DNA of 64,000 nt, taken from assembly GCF_016808095.1 (NCBI RefSeq), contig NC_068975.1, positions 28,881,501 through 28,945,500 of the forward strand, given 5' to 3'. Shown in pieces: positions 37,045 to 48,570 of the stretch. The notes under the pieces were generated by a model. The model saw only the letters and a list, made by a program, of their open reading frames with translations. It searched no databases and was not told the origin of the DNA. The DNA comes from Vigna angularis. Taxonomy: Eukaryota; Streptophyta; Magnoliopsida; Fabales; Fabaceae. The stretch's first letter is position 1. Every line of letters begins with the position of its first letter. The position numbers were made by a program, and so were the translations under genes.

Positions 37045-37812
37045 CACTAGTGTAAAATGGACATACAACATCTAACAATCAAGCACCCAAGGTTAAAAAT
37101 GATTAGTGACAATATCGTAAATAAAATCACGCGATTAAAGCCGGTTAGTTAAAGAAACATATGTTAATTGTTTTTTTGATGTCTATTGGTTAAAGAGCAT
37201 ACATTTATGTTCAAATTCATAAAAATTTGAGCGTGAAGATATTTTAAGGGCGTGAGAAAAAACACTTGCTTCACTATTTTTGTGCACACTTTCTTCATTG
37301 CAGGTCAAACATCTTTGAGGAAGTTTTCGACGACCAACAAAGGTAATGTTTCTTCATCCTCACAGTTAGTTTCATTTTAACTGATTGATTTTGTGCATAA
37401 ACACCATTTGGAGCATCGTTGAGTTCTCTGTTTTTCCTTTCTGACGGTGGTTGTCTTCTCCTCACCCTTATAGCGGCACTTGTCTACTATCTCATCCTCA
37501 CAGTTAGTTTCATTTTTGGCTTTTTATGTAGATTGGTTGTTGCACTTTTTATTGGTTATTACTACTTCTAAAATTCTAAAAAAAATTGTGGTGTATTCTT
37601 GTATTGTATATTAATTTTCCATGATTTCAATAGTACAAAATGTTTTTAAAACACAAACCCATAAATTGACGTATGTTGTAAGAACAATAGACGTTGACGT
37701 CTATTATAAATGCAATAGACGTTAATCTAACGTCTTCTGCTATAACGTCAGACATTTAACATATGTCAAAAACCTAAAATAATCGACATTAAAAACTATT
37801 TTTGTGTTAGTG
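37045..37812. mobile_element. Small non-autonomous CACTA element
   Basis: 768 bp. Starts CACTAGTGTAAAA and ends, inverted, CACTAACACAAAAA. Flanked by a 3-bp duplication CAC (37042-37044 and 37813-37815), as expected for the CACTA (En/Spm) superfamily. Near its right end GACGT-containing subterminal motifs recur, and CATCCTCACAGTTAGTTTCA occurs twice inside (about 37357 and 37491). No transposase frame. Confidence 0.65.
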
Positions 37813-37815
37813 CAC

Positions 37816-39720
37816 CAGTAAGGTCTTACTCACTGGAGACACCCCTAAACTTATACTTTTATGGTGATCATTACAAAAGAAAAAACAAACACACACACGA
37901 ACAAGCAAAGACAGAAGGGTAAGCCAAAGTATCAAAAGAACAATCAAACATTTTAAAACAACAATATCATATTCATGATATAAATCAAGCAATATAAAAA
38001 TAATTATATCAATTTTGAACTTCGACCATCCTGATACAAGTATTGATGTCAGACTCATGGGGACTTGTCCTGTGTGTGGTGAAACAACTCGCCAAAAATC
38101 ATATTACCACTCCATCAAACTACCACACACCAAGTAATCCGTCAAACATTTATGATTAATACATGACCATTAGACTAAGGACCTCATATTATTCTCCACG
38201 ACATAACCCTTCATCTCTACTTGAGATTGAGAGTTGTTGAGAGTGTCAAAATCATTCCCGAATCCCGGAGCCCTTACCTTAATACACTACACAACATAAC
38301 AATCATAAGGATTTTTTCATCGAATCCTTTTCACATCATACTTAATCCACACTTTCCATTTCATTTGAATATCATCATACATATAATGCATACTAAAATC
38401 CATATGCAGATCCCTGCTTACCATCCATAAAACATTCATTAATTTCACACAAGTAAGTAATTAATATATATAAACCATTATGTAATTCAATAGTTACTTT
38501 AAAAACATCCTCAAAACCCTAATATAACTCAAAGTTACAAGAAAGCAAAAGAAAGAAAGACTCAAAACATATGATCTAAACAGGTTGCTCAGCGTCTATA
38601 CTCGTTCAGTGAAAAGAAAAATTTATCGCTCAACGAGTACTCTCGCCTATCCAATGCTACAACAAGCTTCTCCCTTAAACTAACTCGTTCAGGTCTCATA
38701 GCTCTCTCTGCGAATACAAAAATAGTGGGTTCTGCTCCCTCAACGCCTATACTCGCTTAGCGAGTACAAAAATAGTAGGTTCTGCTTGCTCAACGCCTAT
38801 ATTCACTCAGTTAGACATGGATTCTGATCGCTCAGCACCTATATTTTTGCTCCGTTAGACTGTAGAATAACAATTCTATAGAATTTGAACCTACCAACCT
38901 TAAACTTCCTTACCTCAAATGTACTTCCCAATAAACATATGAATCAAACCACTAATTTATACCCTAAATGTAACTTACTAACATGTTTATGATTAAACTT
39001 AGGCACCACTAAAACTATTTTCCCATCAATTAGACTCATCAATATCCAAATCATCATTTAAAAGCTCGTTATTCAATTCTCTTCATTTCTAATCTTATTT
39101 TGATAAACTAAATATCCAAACAAGTCACAATTTACTCAACAATAAACCTTGAACATCAGGTTCTCCTCCAAATCAATTCCTATAGAAATTCATTTGTTGA
39201 AACCCTAATTTGGGCTAAAAAAACCATTTAATTCTTAACCAATTTCTCACCATCATTCTAATTTATTACTAAAACACATTTCAATAGCTAAAGACCAACC
39301 TAAAACAGATTTTCTATCATGCTAACTCATTCAAACCAATTTCAACTTAACAAGTTGTCTTCAACCAAGATTCACCATACTAAACCATCAATTTGACATA
39401 TTATACAATAAATTATCACAAAAAATTCAATATAGATTCAACAATGATTCTATACAATTTCACATTCTAAATCCGATTATCAATTTACTACAAATTTAAA
39501 AACATGGTATTTAGTTTCCCTTATCTGATAGAAGTTTAAACAGTTCGAAAGGACATAAAACCGCTTCCTCAACTCACAGAACTCTATCTACACCTACCAA
39601 CCACGAAATCATGATTAGGTTACGCAATTAGAACCACTGATCAACAAAAAACATACTACAAAACTAAAAAGACATATGCCACAGACAAATCTTCACATGT
39701 ATGGAAGATTCATATAACTC
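37816..39720. mobile_element. Probable degraded LTR-retrotransposon remnant
   Basis: Composition changes sharply after the CACTA element: less AT-rich, with repeated stretches such as CAACGCCTATA followed by CTCGCT or CACTCAG (38740-38810) and AATAGTRGGTTCTGCT twice. This is the style of decayed legume LTR sequence in reverse orientation. I find no LTR pair, primer-binding site or polymerase frame, so the assignment is tentative. Confidence 0.3.
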
Positions 39721-39724
39721 AAGA

Positions 39725-41500
39725 AAAAGAATAGAAATTTGTTTACTCTTTTAAGAGAACTGTTTAACTATATTATAAGATCTTGTTACAGTAATCACTT
39801 GAGCATTCTCTGATGTTCAAACAGATGATCACAGGTAGAACACCTAAAGAAAAGGAATAATAATAGAGAAAAATGTTTTTATAGAAATGATGTGAATTGA
39901 ACTAATGAAACTATAAAACTTCTATTTTGTACTATAAACTTTTAATATTGAAATATTAGAGTCTCGTTACTTAATCACTTTACCAATTCTAGAAAGACAA
40001 TTTTATTGCTTCTTACAAAATAAATAATAATTTAAAAGATTATCTTAAAATTTTAATAAAATGAAAAAAAACATAGTAATTAATATATAACATTAACTTT
40101 GAATAAAAATTGATTTTTTTTTTACAGTAAGCGATCATGTTTTAAAATATTTTCTCAACCCTTTTATTCAAACATTTGATAATAATAAAAGTGATATTAG
40201 TATACAAAATATCAAATATTAAAAGAAAATTAAAAACACATTCAAAGTTCATTTGAATACTCTATTTGAATTTACAACCAAAATGGAATAAAACTTATTT
40301 GAAACGTGACAAAATCGTTCATATAAACTATAGTGATAAATTTATTATAAAATGAAGTAGTTCACAAATTTATTAAAAGAAAATATCAACAATGTCAATC
40401 ATTAACATTAATAACAAGCAAATGATTTTTTTTTATATTCAACTTAAGTGCATGCACAATTTCCATTATGATTTCTAATCGAAATGGTGAAGGAATTCAA
40501 TTTAAAAATAATTTTTTTTAACTAATTATAATTCAAAACAAATTATATTGTGAACGTTATTTTTTATTTATTATAATTTGCATAATTTATAATGATTAAT
40601 TGATTGATTATACCTATATATTTTCATCTGACTTATTTGTGAATTTGGTTGAAATTGAATAGTTTAGAATGACACGTGGAAGTTTGTCTAACACTAATTT
40701 TTTTTTTACAAATATTAAAACTAGTAAATAAAATAAGAAAAATACTGTTAATTCTCAGAATCTTTTGATAAGATTGTTCAATATGCTTATTTCACACTGA
40801 TGTATTATTTTTTCATACATTACAAATTAAATGGTTTTTATCCTTGATCACAAGCACGGTTTAATATCATAACCTTGATTTCGTGATCAAAGTTTAAACA
40901 TCACATTACTATAATCAAAATAAAAAATTAAAATTTATTTATAAAAATTATAATATATTTATAGCATAAATACACCCTATTATAAATATATTTGTAAGTT
41001 AAAATTGACAATCTAGTTTTTTAAAAAGGAATTTCACTTTATTTTTTCTAATTCTATCTATATATTTACTTATTTGACCTTGATTTCAAAATAGCTTTTT
41101 GATATTTTGTTTTGAATAACTTTTGAATTTCTATAAAAACTTCAACCTTACCTATCTCTTTCTTCTAATAATCTTGTTAAATATATTTACTTTTAAAATT
41201 TATCTATTTCTTTCCCCTAATAATAGTATCAAACATATATTTATTAAAATGAAACAATTAACTTTTAATTTTCAACCGTAAGATGGATCTAAGGGGTCAC
41301 AATATGTTTTGCCTTTGCTGATTTTCAATTTTTAATATGATCCATCAGATGTATCGATAGGTTGCTGAAGAGACGCTGAAAATTTCATAAATTTCTCCAC
41401 CTCCCTCTGTAGAAACTCTTTTTGCAGAGAGATCCTTAAACTAAAATTCAATCCAACGGCTGGAGTTTGATATTAAAAAGAATCCACGAGCCCAAGCAAA
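39725..41500. other. AT-rich intergenic region
   Basis: No gene seen. The last 150 bp before 41500 are less AT-rich and are probably the promoter of the downstream plus-strand gene. Confidence 0.55.
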
Positions 41501-41639
41501 AGAATCTAGAACCCTCTTTTCTTCTCTGTGGCCACCGCCTTTAACACAGCCCTAGCTAAATTGCAGAAGAATCCACCTTTTGATCCATTGGGAGAAGACA
41601 CACTTCAAATCCTTCTTGATTGCATCGTCTAACCCTTCC

Positions 41640-41844
41640 ATGGGTGAGTCATTTCCTTTCATTCTATCCATTCATTACCTTCTCATTTTCCCTCTACGGG
41701 TTCATTCTGTTCATCAATTCTTGATTATTTTCTGCTAGCAGCATATTTTTTCATTCAATTTGAACATGCACGCTTTTATTTTAAGGTTCAATAATCTACC
41801 CTAAAACAAGGTTTGTTTTCAGGTATCTAATGCGTGAATTTTGA
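41640..41844 (+). promoter_or_regulatory. 5' leader intron and two uORFs
   Basis: The leader exon ends ATGG then GTGAGT (41643/41644) and resumes after CAG at 41823. Splicing creates a 3-codon uORF (M-G-I-stop). Directly overlapping its stop is a 4-codon uORF (MREF) at 41830-41844. The main ATG is at 41868. Confidence 0.5.
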
Positions 41845-41867
41845 GGTGCTGGTTCTGTTTGGTGAGA

Positions 41868-43331
41868 ATGAACATCATAAAAGTTGGTCCTGGTCCACGT
41901 GTTCGCGGGGTTCATGCCCCCAACTTGTATAGGTTGCACCGCGATTTTAATTCTGAAGCATGTTCATTGCCGGTGGCTTTTGACCCTCTCTATGTGACTT
42001 CACTTTGCCTCAGACCTAAATCTTTATCTCGCTCTCAAGGCCAACCTGTCCTTAAATCTTGCCAACCTCTTCATATATGTTTGGCCGGTGGACAAGGAAT
42101 GATGGAAAATAATGGGGTACGAATACACCTATCTTTTACATTGCTAGTTATTGATTTTTTTTTCCAGTTAGATGCAAATTATGTGGTTAAAATAAAAATA
42201 ACTTTTTGATAAAAAATTGTGAAAGCCTTTTGATATTTGTTGCTCCAAAAATTGTTTTTAATTAATGCATGAACAATTTTTAGTTTATGGATAAGTTTGT
42301 TTTTTTAGGTAGAGAAATGGGGTCAGTTTGTTTTTGTGAGGCCAATTTTTGACTGAAAAACTTTTCTTTGTATAACTCTAGTTTTCTTCCTATAGTGAAC
42401 TTTGCGGACAAGTTGCAACCGATGTGTGAATAGAAGAGTTGGCGTTCTGTGTATGCTCTTGATATATATTATTTGGGGTTTTTGTATTTAGGATTTGAAT
42501 TGTTCTTTAGTTACTAAATACTAGAAATATAATTAGGATTTCCAGAGCAAATCTCTTCAAGAAGCTATGGAACAATTTAAGGGACAGTCAATAGAGGATA
42601 TATTGCGACAGCAAATGCAGAAGGGAGGCAGTGGAGTCTTACCTCCTGGAGGACGCCGTGGCGGTGGTGGCGGAAGCGATGGGGGCAGTTCTGGGGGATC
42701 AGATGGGATGTCAAACGAAAATCTTCAAGTTGTTTTAGCAACCCTTTGCTTTGTAATAATGGTAAGGTCTGTCGTTGCATGAATTGTGCGTGTCTACTTA
42801 TTCATTTAGTCTAAGATTTCTTTATTGTTTTATTGTGTGAAAAATGAAGGAAACCAAAGTGACGATCCTAATATAATAACTGTGGCTAACTGTGTCCGTA
42901 AATATAATTTTGTGTACTTTTTCTGAATTATTTAGAATGCATAAGGTGGTTGAGCTTGAAATATTCTTGTATGCAAGATTGGTGATGATATTTGACTACC
43001 TTCTTAGATATGATTAGTTGATTAACAAAGTTGGTAGGATGCTTGTGCCATGTCCCATTTTATAATACCCTACTTCTTTTTCCAGTATATTTTTGTCATC
43101 AATGGCTTAGAACTTATAAAGCTAGCTAGGGACTGCATCAAGTTTGCGTCTGGTAGAGGCCAGAGTGCTCGATTGAAGCGAGCCATGTACAAATGGGTTA
43201 AACTTTACAAGAACATCATGGAGAAGAAGGAAGCTGTCAAGAATGGATTGGAGAAAGCCTGCACATGCTGGTTCGACCCTGATTTCTTCCGAGGTGTCAG
43301 TAGGCATAATTTGAAATCAACTCATGAATAA
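41868..43331 (+). CDS. Glycine-rich single-TM protein, probably plastid-targeted, 236 aa
   Basis: Three coding exons, 41868-42116, 42546-42761 and 43086-43331, with GT-AG introns in phase 0. Residues 1-80 are basic and Ser/Leu-rich with few acids, like a transit peptide. Then SKSLQEAMEQFKGQSIEDIL begins a conserved segment, followed by a Gly/Ser-rich stretch (residues ~112-134). One membrane segment, VVLATLCFVIMYIFVI, spans the last intron, and a basic tail (RLKRAMYKWVKLYKN) follows. Plants have a family of proteins with this layout in the chloroplast inner membrane (At1g42960-like, from memory); the function is unknown. Its second intron and third exon have a broken copy at 59898-60155. Confidence 0.8.
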
Positions 43332-43339
43332 TTTTTTTC

Positions 43340-44725
43340 TGTACCTGTTATAAACCTGTTTTCTTCTTTAGGTCAAAGAGTGCTTTCAATATAATTTTTT
43401 GGTATACATTCAATAGTATGCTTCGGTTGCTGACTTATCACTATTCGAGAATATAACAGGTAAATAAAATGATTTCAGTTCTTTGTATATAACGTTTTTC
43501 ATCTATAGGGAATACTCTAGCAAGAGACACCTACAGTTTCTTGTTAATTTAAGCCTCTAGTGAGTTTTGCTATGTACGATTAGGTTGGTCATATCTATTT
43601 ACTGAGCATCCTGTTTCAACTCGTTTTACCCTTTTCTTGGGTGATGCTAAACATAGCTAGATTCTCAAGAACAATCTAGAGATTTTCATATTTTGCTCTC
43701 AAAGTAAGAGGTCAATGAATTCTTCATGACTTACAAGAAACTCCTTGCTAGCCAGTTACAAAACTGATGAACAGAAAAGTTGGATGCTTGGGTCTGCATA
43801 TTTTTGGGAAGTAATGGAATGTCTCCTAATCCAATTTTCTTCCAATAAGCTAGACTATAAAATGTTATTAAGGTAATTCTGAGTTTAGTTTCTTTTTTGT
43901 TAGAGTTGCTGTTGTGAAGTTTGTTCTTGCAGTGTGCAGATTGTCAAATTGATAGCCTGTGTAATACTCCAGTCTACATTGTGTAGGATTTGTCATTGTA
44001 GTAATTATTACCATAGGATTCTGAGGTAGTAGTTCTGAAACCGTAAAATTGGTCAAACTTTGTTAGATTCATTGCTAAACATTCTAAATATTTTACTTAA
44101 ATTTCATCTATTTTGATAGATCTCAGTCCATTTGGCAGAGAAATATTTTCTTTGCTTTCGTTTAGTGGTGAAGCAGCTTATAGTCTAAACCATACCCATT
44201 GCTCAAGATACTGCTAATCTGAAAGTAAGAAAGAAGGAAAAGAAATCACTTGTTGAGCTTTGTTAACAATCTTGTTGAAAATAAATCCAAGAATCAAATG
44301 ATTTAATTTGTGTCTGATTATTTGGTATTAGAATTTTTTAATATTCCAATCAAAGACGGTAGAGTGATTTGTGATTTTATTTATATACGTAAGGTTTGGT
44401 TATATATGATAGTGCCAATAAAGAAGTTAGGATACATATGTGGATAGTTTTTTAATTTTTTTAAGCGTGTAGATTTTTATTTATGGGGAATTTGTGGATC
44501 ATGTTTTGGAACATATTGGTAAAAAGTGTTTTCAGAAATTTTAGTTAAAGACTGATTTTATTTTAGTTTTTCATAATTTTTTTTATCAAGCAAATAGCTT
44601 TTTAAAGTTTTAGAAGATAATGTCTATTATTGTAATTTTGTAAATATAAGTTTTTTTTATGTTTTTTGTGAAGGAAAATTATTGTGATGATTGTTTGGAT
44701 GTTAAGATAGCTTAAATAATTTATA
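43340..44725. other. 3' flank and intergenic, no gene seen
   Basis: Moderately AT-rich. Its first few hundred bases probably contain the 3' UTR of the glycine-rich gene. Confidence 0.5.
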
Positions 44726-45080
44726 ATAATAATTTTATAGGTTTAATCTAATCAGAAGTCCCTATTTTTTTCTAAAATCTTAAATAAGTCCATTTTCTTT
44801 TGGGCGTATCAATTGGGTCTCTATTATTGTAAATTTGATTCAATTAGAGATATGTCGTCAAATTGACTAAACCGTTTAATATTTGGTGACGTAGCATCTT
44901 CAGTTGAATGAATAATGACATGTAACATTAAAATTGAATTATTTTTAAAAAAAAATTATGGAAAGAGTTGATATCAGATTGTAGGAAGGGCAAAGCTGAA
45001 AAGATTAAAAATTTTAAGGGTTGTCTGTCTTTATCCATCTCTGAAAATAGGGTAGATGATAAGTTGAAAATCCATGGTAG

Positions 45081-45266
45081 TTAATGGTAATCAATGAAAT
45101 CACTGAAACCACGAGAACCTTGACCAATAGTAGAATCAGGTGAAGTTGCAACATGTAAAAATTTATCAGCATCCATAAATTATGGATGTTTCAAAAGATG
45201 TACATGAACCATTTTCCTGTTGTCCAGAAACTCCTCCAGTGGTGTTTTCAACATAACCTTCGATAT
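45081..45266 (-). pseudogene. Second captured coding-like fragment in element B
   Basis: A 61-codon frame on the minus strand beginning ISKVMLKTPLEEFLDNRKMV and ending GQGSRGFSDFIDYH-stop, with one in-frame TAA in the middle. Composition is protein-like and lies opposite to the BEL1 fragment. I do not recognise the source gene. Confidence 0.35.
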
Positions 45267-45384
45267 TTATATCTGAAATGAGTCGAAATTTTCTCCAGAA
45301 AATCACAATCACCGTCTTCATCAAAACCTTCTTACACGGTGTTCATATCTATATAAAATATGTCATCGTCGTCATCACAATAAA

Positions 45385-45744
45385 GTGAGTTGTCGCCATT
45401 TTAGGTGCCTGAAAGATGGAATCATGGAACAAATTCAAACCACTAGAAAAGCTATGGGAGAGAAAGACCCCGTTGCACCAGGAACAACAAGGGGCGAAAC
45501 ACCGAGGCTTAAAATCATTAACCAATCACTGAGACAACAAAGGGCCTTTCAACAAATTAGCATGATGGAAACCCATCCCTGGAGACCTCAACGTGGCCTT
45601 CCCGAACGATCCGTTTCAGTTCTTCGGGCTTGGCTTTCTGAAAATTTGGGGCTTTCTGAAAATTCCATTAGGGTTTTTACCGGCGCGTATTGTCTCTGCG
45701 TTCTCCTCACCGTTCAATTTCTCGTTTTGTTGCGGAATTATTAA
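45385..45744 (+). pseudogene. Captured BEL1-like homeodomain gene fragment
   Basis: The frame contains most of a plant BELL domain (RHFRCLKDGIMEQIQ, then EKDPVAPGTTRGETPRLK) and runs into WRPQRGLPERSVSVLRAWL, just before the homeodomain. Similarity stops at 45636, where BLH genes have an intron to my memory. It then continues 35 codons in unrelated sequence to 45744. The homeodomain is missing and no proper start is present (the frame opens with GTG). BEL1-like proteins pair with KNOX factors; this piece keeps part of the pairing region only. Confidence 0.85.
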
Positions 45745-46289
45745 AGTGAACAAAAATCAAACTTGGGGAGTGAAGGTTCAGGGTTCGGTTTTGGCGCTCC
45801 CTCATGGCGGATAACGTGGAAATTGATTCGCCCTTCGATTGCCAACCCTTCAAGCATAAACGCATAATTCCTAAAACCCAGAGAAGAAAATTGAAAACCC
45901 AGAAGAAAAAAAACGCATTTCGATGAGAGGTTTGAAGATTACGGTTCTGGAACGATGAACAATCTGTAATTTCTTCTCCCTTTGCTTTATAGATAGAAGA
46001 AGAACCCCACCATCTAAGAACCCTAATCATAAAGAATCTCCAATTTTTTTTTTCGTTTCAGTTGCATATCAATTAAAAAGGCGTGACGGCAGATCCCTAA
46101 TTGAATCAAATTTACAATAATAGGGACCCAAATATTAAACGGCCGTTTAGTGAATTTGACGGCAGATCCCTAATTGAATCAAATTTACAATAATAGGGAC
46201 CCAATTGATACGGCAAAAAGAAAAGGGACCTATTTAAGATTTCAGAAAAAAATATGAACTTCTGATGAGATTAAACCAATTTTATACTA

Positions 46290-48570
46290 TTTTTGAAGTT
46301 CTTTTTGAGAAAGAAAGGATAACTACTCAACCAAAGTAAAATTGAAGTTGTTTTGAGAAAAAAAAAAGGAAACTATTCTGTTTTTTGTACCGTTACTCTT
46401 GTAAATTTAAAAGAATTGGTAAGATTAAACAGTTTTGAGAGGAAAATATAAGGCAAGGAAATTTTGAATATAAATTTACAAAATGATAATAATTGTGATA
46501 CAACTTTAAATTGGTGATATAAAATTAAGGTTTGAAAGAAACACATAAAAATCAAATTTATTGGTAGATAAAATTAACAAATGCAACAAAATTATTGACT
46601 AATACAAATTTTGTCGACAAAGTTTATACAATTATTAAAGGTTCAAAGTTTTGTCCATAATTATGATAAATAATTTTTTTATCGATAGATATTGTAATTT
46701 GATATTTTTTTTAAATAGACTTATGTTATTATATGAACATTTTATTAAAAAATTAAAAATAAATATGTGAAGAAATCTATCATAAAATAGTGAAAACTAA
46801 TTTTTTATATAATTTTTATAATAATTAAAATAATAAAATTATTATATTAATAAAAGTTAAATATCAATAATTTTTATAATTTTATTATAATTAATTTTTA
46901 TTTATTTTACATGTAATTTTAATTAGAAAAATGGTTAAGTTTAAAAAATATCAAATAAAAAAAGTTAAATTGAAATATATGGTCATTTAAAAGATAATAT
47001 TAATAGAAAAATATTTAAATTAAAAAAATTATTTAAATAGTAAAAATAGAAAATAAATGTGTACATAAATGAAAAATTTATATAGGTATAGATAGATTAA
47101 ATAAAAACATAAATGTTAATTGTGAATTTATGATTTCTTGATGAAAATTATTTTCCATACTAAAATCTTTCATTTCTTAAAATATATTAGTCAACTTAGA
47201 AGTAAATTTTATTTTTTTTTAAATTAAACTTCCATCTTCTTCTTCTTTATATTTTTTTTTCTTTTTCTTCTTTCTTTTTCTCTTTGTCTTACTAATGTCT
47301 TTTTAAGTCTCTCATTTTCTTTTCTTTTCATTTTTTTCTCTTCTTCCGTTTCTTATTTTTGTATTGTCATCATTGTTACAACCACAACTATCATTGTTAT
47401 TGATATCACCTCTTCTCTTTTCTCTTTCTTTTATTTTTTCCTCCTATTTATTTTCTTCTTCTAATTTTATTCATTTTTATTTAATTTATACCAAATACTT
47501 CATAAAATTCAATAAAAAAACCATGCCAGACGTATCAATTAAATTCATTATTTAATTGATAATGATTTTACTAAAAGATTTATCAATAAAATTATCTAAA
47601 TTTAAAAAAATATATAATTATCGATGTATAATTCATCAGTAAATATTATTTCACCAACAATTTTTTTTCATTGACAAAATTTCAATATTAATATTTTCTT
47701 ACAATGAAAATAATAGATGTATAAAAACATTAAAACTTAAAACACACAGATTGATGCAGATACACATATACACACTCCCATACAGTTTCATTAAAACTCA
47801 ATTGGTCATATGCTTAACTATTAAGTAAATGAGTTAGGAATTGAACTTACTAATCATTATTTAAATTGTACAATAAGTTTATATTTAATATTTTAACCTT
47901 ATACTTTTGTCCCTTGTATAAAGTTGTGGTTTAATTTTTAGTTTATAAACCACTAAAATCATGTTTAGATACGTTCAACATAAGTCACAAAAACAAAATA
48001 AAATTGTTGACTTCTATTTTATGTATATCGAAAATTGGGATATTCGATTTAAAGGAAATCCAAATATGCACTAAATTGTGGGTTAAGTGTCAAATAGTTT
48101 TAAATTAAAATAATTTTGTAAATACAAATTATGGAATATAAAATTTAAGCTAAGAACAACTTTTGAAATGTATTAATTAAAACCCTTACATAATTGATGC
48201 ATAATTTTATATGATTTGACATTACATCTACTATAGCCAAATTCCGTCAGAGTTTACCCTCTACTCTATGACGGGTTAGTAAACGAAACTCACTTGTTAA
48301 AATAAAATTGAAAAGATCAGTAGTAAGAAAATCACCTATAAATATTGTTTATTTTAGAGGATGAAATTTCTTTGGGATTTTATTTTAAAAAACATTTTGA
48401 AAAAAAAAAAAACAGAACAAGTATCTAAACTATTTGATATTTATTCATTTTAGAGTATAAAACATAAAAATTTATTTTTAAGGAACATCTTAAAAGATAA
48501 AAACTAAAAAAATATTTAAAGTGTCTGAAAACTACTCCTAAACTAAGTGAATATATTAAGTGTGGTAATA
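46290..48570. other. AT-rich intergenic region with pyrimidine tract
   Basis: No gene. There is a long T/C-rich tract at about 47225-47470. Stretches near 46600-46710 and 47600-47700 (ATCGAT, TTTGTC.ACAAA) look like subterminal repeats of another decayed DNA transposon, but I cannot fix its ends. Confidence 0.4.

Larger units (their letters stand above)
44740..46277. mobile_element. Pack-MULE-like transposon B
   Basis: 1538 bp, bounded by GGTTTAATC...GATTAAACC like element A, with TIRs of about 150 bp. Perfect 9-bp target-site duplication AATTTTATA at 44731-44739 and 46278-46286. The right TIR contains an extra tandem copy of an internal stretch (GACGGCAGATCCCTAATTGA at 46086 and 46158). Inside are a BEL1-like homeobox gene fragment on the plus strand and another coding-like piece on the minus strand, with no transposase. 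Host-gene pieces between MULE ends define a Pack-MULE. Confidence 0.87.
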
